A stretch of 64,000 nt of DNA from Peromyscus leucopus (taxonomy: Eukaryota; Chordata; Mammalia; Rodentia; Cricetidae): assembly GCF_004664715.2 (NCBI RefSeq), contig NC_051070.1:73040200-73104199 (forward strand), given 5' to 3'. The notes below the pieces were generated by a model, which did not search any database, was not told where the DNA came from, and was given only the letters and a program-made list of their open reading frames with translations. This document shows, piece after piece, positions 57,724-64,000 of this stretch. The position numbers were made by a program, and so were the translations under genes. The first letter of the stretch is position 1. Each line of letters begins with the position of its first letter.

Positions 57724-60314
57724 TGTGTGGGCATTGTATATGTGCCACAATACACATGGATAGGTCAGAGGACAACTACATGAATCTCCATGCACCACGT
57801 GGGTCCTGGGGATTGAACTCAAGTTGTCGGTCTAGGTAGCATGCACCCTTACCTTGCTGACTGGCCCAGATTGCATAGTTCTTGTTTCTGCCCTTTGATC
57901 ATTAATTGTTTATTCAGTCATCACATAATTTACCAAATATGTTTTATGTGCCTGGCTCTTGGGCATGATTCTGAGTAGTGAGGATGTAATTATTGTCCCA
58001 GTATGCAATTCAAAATCTAGGCTGACTCAGGATCTTTTTTGATAGGTGGGTGACTCATTTCCAGTTCTTCCCTTGATAACACCAGTGTAACAGAATCCAG
58101 TAGTTTCCCCCCTCAGTATTAATATAATTTTATTTTATTTTTTGGTTTTTTGAGACAGAGTTTCTCTGTGTAGCTTTGCGCCTTTCCTGGAGCTTACTTG
58201 GTAGCCCAGGCTGGCCTGGAACTCACAGAGATCCGCCTGGCTCTGCCTCCCGAGTGCTGGGATTAAAGGCATGCGCCACCACTGCCCGGCTAATATAATT
58301 TTATAAATTGGCATACAACATTGAAGTCTCAGGTTGGGGATTTAGCTCAGTGGTAGAGAGCTTGCCTAGCAAGCACAAGGCCCTGGGTTCGATCCTCAGC
58401 TCCAAAACAACAACAACAACAAAAAATCCCCCAAAAAACATTGAAGTTTCTTGTGGTAGGCTTTTCCAAGTACTCAAATTTTGGCATTTATTATAGACTA
58501 AGGAAAAGGGTTCAGTGAGAGAGAATGATGTTCTAGAATGGGAATGAGGTGATAAGAATGTGCAAACAAAATGTTTCATGGCCAGGTCTAATGGGGCAGC
58601 CTTTAGTCCAGTTTCGTGGCCAGGTCTAATGGGGTAGCCTTTAGTCCAGCCCATGAGAGGCAGAGGCAGATGGAGCTCTGAGTTCCAGGACACCCAAAGC
58701 TACATAGTGAGACCCTGTCTGGAAAAAAGACAAATAAATAAGGAAGGAAGGTTCCTGCCTGGCATGGTGGTGCAAGCCTTTAATCCCAGTACCCAGGAGG
58801 CTGTGGCAGGTGGATTGCTCTGAGTTTGAGATCAACTGGTCTACAAACTAGTTTCAGTACTAGAATGAGATCCAGTGTAAAAATGAAGTTTCCTGCCGGG
58901 CGGTGGTGGCGCACGCCTTTAATCCCAGCACTCGGGAGGCAGAGCCAGGCGGATCTCTGTGAGTTCGAGGCCAGCCTGGGCTACCAAGTGAGCTCCAGGA
59001 AAGGCGCAAAGCTACGCAGAGAAACCCTGTCTCGAAAAACCAAAAAAAAAAAAAAACCAAAAAAAAAAAAAAACCAAAAAAAAAAAAAAAAAAAATGAAG
59101 TTTCCTGCCTAGCTTCATTATTTATAAATGGCAATTTAGTATAGGGAGTCTTTCTCTGTATCACCAGTTCCCAAATAGTGACATGGAGACTTATTATTAA
59201 TTATGAAAGCTTGGCCTATAGCTTAGGCTTATCCCATTAGCTCTTATAACTTAAACTAACCCAGTTATATTAATCTATGTTTTGCCTCGTGGCTTTTTAC
59301 CTTTCTTCCATCTTGTACTTCCTGTTTTCTCTGGCATCTCCCCTGTGCCTAGATTCATCTCCTCCTTTCTCTCTGCCTGGGAATCCCACCTAACTTCTTC
59401 CTGCTTAGCTATTGGTCATTCAGCTCCTTATTAACCCAATCAGAAGGTGCCTTGGCAAAGATACATTTTCACAGTGTACAAAAAGATTATTCCACAATAA
59501 TTTAGTCATTCCAAATGGCTGTTGTACATATTTTTCTTGTCCTTGTGTTTCTTCATTCATTTTGTACATTTTAAAAAAGATTTCTTCTTTATGTGTATGT
59601 GTTGCCTGTGTGTAAGTATGTATACCACTTGTGTACTATTCATGGAGGCCATAAGAGAGTGTTGGATCCCGTGGAACTGGATGGTTGTGATCCACTATGT
59701 GAGTGCTAGGAATCAAACCTGGGTCTGCTCCAAGAGCAACAGCTGCTCTTAAGCACTGAGAAATTATTTTAGGCGGATATAATCAGGTTATTTTAGGCAG
59801 ATACAGTCAGCTTTTTCCTCTTCAATGAAGTCTGTTAAAGCCAAGGAGGGGTCTGGTAGAAATAGTCAGATGTTTATTCAATCTGAGTTTTCACAGAAGG
59901 TATAGTGTGTTCTGTGGTAGGGGAGGAGCTGGGTGACGTAGTCTTTGGTCTTGGGTTAGGTCTGTATTTATCTTACCATAGGAGATGAGTTTAAGATAAT
60001 TATCCATCTCATAGGAGTTGAATTTTGTTAAAATATTTGTTCAGTGGCTATTAGTTTGTTCCTAAAGATCTATTAGGAAATATTCTTACATTCATCCCTA
60101 ATTTTCTCCCTTAGGGAACAGCTCAAAGTTTCATCTGGACCGTACCCCAGTTGGAAGCCGAGGTGGTGGAGATGAAGATGTTCAGTTCAGACCGTTCTTT
60201 GTGGATTCCCCCACCGTACCTGAACCCCTTAACAACTTCTTCAGCTTTACTTCTCAAAGCCATGAGGCGGAGCAGCAGGTCTGCAGCAGGGCCTTTAAAG
60301 CAAAAAGAATTTAG
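54573..60314 (+). CDS. Ccnb1ip1: Ccnb1ip1 (HEI10), RING-type E3 ligase for meiotic crossover
   Basis: Coding segments 54573-54869, 56767-57100 and 60115-60314 total 831 nt, giving 276 residues plus TAG (60312-60314), the length I recall for mouse. The first coding exon begins at 54548. The start MSLYEDMLLC is the family start. The reading frame is open upstream to the splice site, so the ATG was chosen by family match. Residues 10-51 form the RING: Cys10, Cys15, Cys28, His30, Cys33, His36, Cys48 and Cys51. Residues about 110-195 are Lys/Glu/Gln-rich and predicted coiled coil (KVLEEYKKKFSDISEKLMER). The C-terminus is Ser/Pro-rich with basic ending FKAKRI. Known role: a SUMO/ubiquitin E3-type factor that limits and stabilises crossover sites in meiotic prophase and interacts with cyclin B1. 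Intron 1 is 54870-56766 and intron 2 is 57101-60114, both full of SINEs. Confidence 0.96.
54880..56435. repeat. SINEs and old L1 pieces in Ccnb1ip1 intron 1
   Basis: B2-like (+) at about 54880-55020, ID-like (-) at about 55050-55130, young B1 (+) at 55165-55324, ID-like (-) at about 55550-55610, antisense old L1 pieces at about 55615-55745 and 56050-56240, B1 (-) at about 55905-56043, and B3 (+) at about 56252-56430. Confidence 0.65.
57283..58435. repeat. SINE cluster in Ccnb1ip1 intron 2 (part 1)
   Basis: B1 (-) at about 57283-57420, (GT)n at 57685-57722 leading into B3 (-) to about 57870, a young B1 (-) at about 58137-58290, and a well-kept ID (+) at about 58332-58430 (gggttcgatcctcagctcc). 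Confidence 0.85.
58565..59096 (+). repeat. B1-like with 38-bp tandem duplication, then two B1 copies
   Basis: A truncated B1 preceded by a tandem 38-bp duplication (58574-58611, 58612-58649), a plus B1 (about 58757-58870), and a young B1 (58893-59040) whose A-rich tail extends to 59094. Confidence 0.75.
59150..59495 (+). mobile_element. LTR-like solo element, same family as the insert at 17745
   Basis: The core aatagtgacatggagactta ... attaattatgaaagc matches 17775-17815. The region ends in a TTCCACA-type border near 59495. It is common in rodent genomes as far as I recall; I infer an ERV solo LTR without genes. Confidence 0.55.
59560..59770 (-). repeat. B3 SINE
   Basis: A minus B3 ending in gctgctcttaagcactgag. 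59770-60114 has no recognised repeat and leads to the last Ccnb1ip1 exon. Confidence 0.75.
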
Positions 60315-60514
60315 CTCCTCTCATATTTCTAGACTGTCTCTGTCTTCACAGTTTTACTCGAGATAAAAGAATTGGCATTCCTGAGTTCTCTTCACATTTT
60401 CATCTTAGAAGAAGCTGGCTTGCAGCAGGGTGTGTGACTTCCTGTTTGGTTTCTTCATTTTTTGCTTAGGGCATAAGGATTTCATGAATCTCAGTCTCCA
60501 CATTAGTTATTGCT

Positions 60515-60574
<60 letters not shown>

Positions 60575-60975
60575 CACAACATTGTTGCATAAACCCGTTT
60601 CAGACCAAGCTGTGTTTATGCTTCTGTAAGCACCCGTGTTATATTTACATGGCGCTTTGGATTCTAGTGTGTATATGTTAAGTGTGTGCATTGATTTTCT
60701 CTACTTGCCAGTATATTCATGTAAAAATTATGGTCTGGAAAGTGGTGGCCAAAAATGATGGTCTTGGAAAATGGTGGCGTGCTATTTGCATGCATTGTAC
60801 ACAGTCGTGTATTTTCATTTGTGTTAGCTTGTTTTCCAAGTGTGTTGTGCCAGTGAATGAAAGTGTAATTGATACATACATGCTCAGTTTCTATTTAAAA
60901 AGAATTTACACTGATAAAAGTTATTTGCTGATTTAATTGGTATTTGTTTTAAAATAAAACTGCTTCCTTACCTTT
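60315..60975 (+). terminator. Ccnb1ip1: Ccnb1ip1 3'UTR and poly(A) signal (AATAAA 60953-60958)
   Basis: About 640 nt of 3'UTR leads to AATAAA at 60953-60958. It contains a (CA)n tract at 60514-60572 that would be transcribed. A T-rich stretch follows the hexamer region. Confidence 0.75.
60514..60572 (+). repeat. (CA)n microsatellite in the Ccnb1ip1 3'UTR
   Basis: About 29 CA units within the transcribed 3'UTR. Confidence 0.95.
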
Positions 60976-61193
60976 TTAACAATTGTTGACATGTTTATTT
61001 GGGAATGCATTTCTTTCTTTTTTTTTTTTTGAGATTTATATTTATTTTTAATTATGTGTGTCTCTGTTTGGTCATGTGCACAAGAATTCAGACTTTAGGT
61101 TTCTACTGTTCTAATCACCTAATCTAAAATGCTGACCAGAGGTTGTCTTTGTTGAGCTGCACAGCAAATGTGGCAATAAAAAGGACTGCAGGA

Positions 61194-61770
61194 GCCGGGC
61201 GGTGGTGGCACACGCCTTTAATCCCAGCACTCGGGAGGCAGAGCCAGGCGGATCTCTGTGAGTTCGAGGCCAGCCTGGGCTACCAAGTGAGTTCCAGGAA
61301 AGGCGCAAAAGCTACACAGAGAAACCCTGTCTCGAAAAACAAAACAAACAAACAAACAAACAAAAAAACCCCAAAAAACCCAAACCCAAAACCAAAACAA
61401 AAAAAGGGCTGGAGAGATGGCTCAGAGGTTAAGAGCACTGACTGCTCTTCCAGAGCTCCTGAGTTCAATTCCCAGCAACCACATGGTGGCTCACAACCGT
61501 CTGTAATGAGATCTGGTGCCTTCTTCTGGCCTGCTGTCATATATGCTGTATACATAATAAAATAAAAAATAAAAAAAAAAAAAAATCTTAAAAAAAAAAA
61601 AAAAAGGACCGCAGGAGCAGGCTGTGGTGGCGCACTGCTTTAACGCCAGCCCTTAGGAGGCAGAGACAGGTGGATCTCTGATTTCTAGGCCAGCCTGGTC
61701 TACAGAGTGAGTTCCAGGACAGCCAGGAATACACAGTGAAACCCTGTCTTGAAAAAAAAAAAAACAAAAA
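61194..61770 (+). repeat. B1 - B2 - B1 SINE array, all plus strand
   Basis: A young B1 (61194-61400, with an extended A/C-rich tail), a B2 (about 61407-61600, with AATAAA-rich tail) and a B1 (about 61612-61770). Each was inserted next to the previous A-rich tail. 61775-62320 shows nothing identifiable. Confidence 0.85.
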
Positions 61771-62404
61771 GGAATCAGGAGCTTTTGCCTTAATCTTTTA
61801 TTCAAATCTCCTAAGGGAGAAAATTGTTTTTCTGGCCCTGCTGATAAGAACAGCATCAAAGCTGTGACTTTAGCTGAGCTTGGAGTTACACTACAAGTCC
61901 AAAGTATAGTAAGATTGATTGCAGTGTTTCTTTAGGTCAGTTAATTCTGAACAGGTTGAATATAAAGTGTAAGTCCGTTCACAGTTAGAAATGACCTCAA
62001 AGCATATTATTAACTTGATCACAAATTAGGTGAGAGTTTTATCTGTGAAGGCAGACTTGAAACAGCATTTCTCAGAAGCCGTTCCCATACCACTGCTGCT
62101 GACCTTAATTAAGGGTTATATAGTAATTAACATAATTTAAAACACTTTTCCTGGGATGAATTACAGAATTATCCTAAATGCCAAATCAGATTGCTGTTGA
62201 GGTAATAGGAGTCACACTGAAGTTGCTTGAGGGATTTTCCTGTTTAGTCACTGTACAAAGAGTAAATGCTATTGCTTTACACAACTGAGTTTACTGTCTT
62301 CAGTTCTTTTTAAACAGTCTCATGGTAGCCTGGGCTGTTTTTGTGAACAATCCTCCTGCTTCCACCTCCCAAGCACTGAGATTACAGGCTTCATTAGAAC
62401 AATG

Positions 62405-62822
62405 GACTGTAGATGTAACCAATCGTCTTATTAAAATAAGAAACACAGAGCCAATGTAAAAGAGAAAGCCGAGAGGTCAGAGCTCAGAGCTAAAAACTTA
62501 CTGCCTACAGTGCTCCTAGCTTCCTGGAGAGAGAGCTTCTTCCTGTTTGTCTGTCTTTAAATAGTCTTTCTGTTCTGCCTTCTCATTGGTTGTAAAGCCA
62601 ACCACATGACTGCCTCATCACTGCCTGTAAGTACCGCCCTCCAGGTCTTAAAGGCGTATGTCTCCAATACTGGCTGTATCCCTGAACACACAGAAATCTA
62701 CCTAGCTCTTCTAACCACCACGCTCTTGCTATGGCTCTAATAGCTCTGACCCCAGGGCAACTTTATTTATTAACATAAAATTAAAATCACATTTCAGTAC
62801 AAATAAAATATCACCATAATGG
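62405..62822 (-). mobile_element. LTR-like interspersed repeat
   Basis: It opens with 'tgtaaccaatcgtcttatta' and closes near 'aatatcacca', giving TG...CA ends. I recognise it as a high-copy cricetid/murid element. The family name and strand are uncertain. Confidence 0.5.
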
Positions 62823-62825
62823 ATT

Positions 62826-63245
62826 TTTTTTTCTGTTGGTTTGTTTTGGATGCTAGATTTCTCTGTGTAGCATTGTCTGTCCTGGAACTCTGTAGACCAG
62901 GCTGTCCTCGAACTCACAGACATCTGCCTGCCTCTACCTCTTGAGTGCTGGGATCAAAGGTGTACGCCACCATGCTACCACCATCCAGCTTAAAATTTCT
63001 TTATTTTACTAAATCTCAAAAATGGTGTATAATGAAAAAACAATTAAATTAAAAAATATCCAACTGGAGAGATACACAGTTCAGTTCCTAGCTCCCATAT
63101 TAGACAGTTCATAATTGCTTGTAACTCCAAGTCCAAGGCATCTGATCCCCTCTTCTGGTTTCTGGGGGCATCTATACTCATATGCATATACCTATGTGCA
63201 GACACAGACACCCATATACTTGATTTGAGAAAAAAGAAAATTAAA
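62826..63245. repeat. B1 (-) and B3-like (+) SINEs
   Basis: A minus B1 (about 62826-62993) and a truncated plus B3 (about 63062-63240) abutting the Rps2 pseudogene. Confidence 0.7.
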
Positions 63246-63249
63246 AAAT

Positions 63250-63752
63250 CCATTTTCCCGACTTAATGAACTTTTATTTTTCTTGTATAAAAGCCCTATA
63301 TGGTGGCCACAGCTGGAGTCTTGGTCCTCTGAACAAAATCTGGTATGGATCTTTACAAGATGTTCAATAAATTCCTGATAAGGAGACTTGGTGAACAGTC
63401 TTTCCAGAGGTCAGGGTCAGGTAGCTGCAGGTCTTGGAGATGGCATCAAAGGTGACCTTGGCAATGTTGCCCAGGATGGCAGTGTAGCCCCTGGCTGATG
63501 TGTGGCGGTCATCCATGTTGGCCATCAGCAGCAGCTTCTTGGGCACAGGAGCAAAGACAATGCCAGTTCCCCTGGGGACAGGGATGAGACCAGTACAGAG
63601 CACAGTAGCCTGTCTTCTTTCATGGACCAGTGTGGGGCTTGCCAATCTTGTTCCCCCGGTAGCCTTTCTGCACAGGGATAATGGAAAGCTTGGCAAATGC
63701 CTCTCGAATGGTAGTGCCTACCTCCTTGGAGCACTTCACACCAGGACCAAAA
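63250..63752 (-). pseudogene. Rps2 processed pseudogene, 5'-truncated
   Basis: The minus-strand translation shows ribosomal protein S2 segments: GVKCSKEV and GNKIGKPHT in one frame, then PRGTGIV, PVPKKLL and FDAISKT in another, then SPYQEF. The frame changes after GNKIGKPHT and again near the C-terminus, so it is not functional. Exons are fused, and the 3'UTR with AATAAA (63273-63278, minus strand) is kept, as expected for an L1-mobilised mRNA copy. Only about the C-terminal third of the protein is present. No clear target-site duplication could be fixed. Confidence 0.9.
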
Positions 63753-63754
63753 GT

Positions 63755-64000
63755 AAGTCCATGTTTTATAGCTAATGAAGTACATTTTATAGATTATAGC
63801 ATAAAATATAAATTTTTTTTTTACGAGGTTTTTCAATTTTGTTGGAAAAGGGTGTGAGGAAATAGGTATCTTGAGCAGTTTGAAATACAAGCAGGGTATA
63901 ATTGAAATTAAAAATATAAGCTGTTCAGGAATATTATGTTTCTTTAAAAATTATTCGAGTTTAATTTGCATGGCAGCCTTTTTATTTATTTTTATGATTT
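63755..64000. other. AT-rich sequence at the window edge
   Basis: No gene, RNA or recognisable repeat is seen. The next conserved gene expected after Ccnb1ip1 is Ttc5, which is not visible here. Confidence 0.4.

Noticed and set aside
58332..58430. tRNA-like sequence with a B-box ggttcgatcc
   Set aside because: It is an ID SINE: the body is tRNA-Ala-derived, but it carries the ID A-rich tail and no tRNA acceptor pairing.
63500..63775. 91-codon plus-strand frame
   Set aside because: It is the antisense shadow of the Rps2 pseudogene.

Overview
This is a piece of a rodent genome, probably a cricetid (hamster, vole or deer-mouse group). The window is dense in B1, B2/B3, B4 and ID SINEs. Many of the freshest B1 copies carry 'ctaccaagtgag' and 'aaaggcgcaaagct', a variant I associate with cricetids rather than mouse or rat; genus and species are inference. 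The gene order Tep1 - Parp2 - Rpph1 - Ccnb1ip1 is the conserved block on human 14q11.2 and mouse chromosome 14.

Layout. (1) 587-8700, plus strand: the last 12 coding exons of Tep1, encoding the C-terminal WD-repeat part of telomerase-associated protein 1, with stop at 8569-8571. (2) 8.7-18.7 kb: a tail-to-tail intergenic gap filled with SINEs, medium-reiteration repeats and LTR-like pieces. (3) 18694-30836, minus strand: complete Parp2. I placed 16 coding exons whose phases join into 562 codons plus stop. (4) 30837-31331: a compact shared promoter, then Rpph1 on the plus strand, the RNA subunit of RNase P, ending in a Pol III T-run. (5) 31.3-37.9 kb: antisense L1 sequence with nested LTR and SINE insertions. 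(6) 37.9-61.0 kb, plus strand: the Ccnb1ip1 (HEI10) locus. It begins with a CCAAT/TOP-like promoter and small untranslated exons that carry the box C/D snoRNA Snord126 in an intron. A second, CpG-rich promoter lies at about 52.5 kb. Three coding exons at 54573-60314 encode 276 residues. (7) 61-64 kb: SINEs, an LTR-like repeat and a minus-strand, 5'-truncated Rps2 processed pseudogene.

Functionally this is a housekeeping neighbourhood. Tep1 is a telomerase/vault RNP protein, Parp2 a DNA-strand-break ADP-ribosyltransferase, Rpph1 the tRNA 5'-processing ribozyme RNA, Snord126 a methylation-guide-type snoRNA, and Ccnb1ip1 a RING E3 ligase for meiotic crossovers. No new protein system was found. 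The most interesting structures are regulatory: the shared Pol II/Pol III promoter, the apparently separate TOP-type snoRNA-host transcription unit 5' of Ccnb1ip1, and a conserved-looking alternative 5' splice site in Parp2. Coordinates come from reading splice sites and reading frames by eye; no alignment was run.
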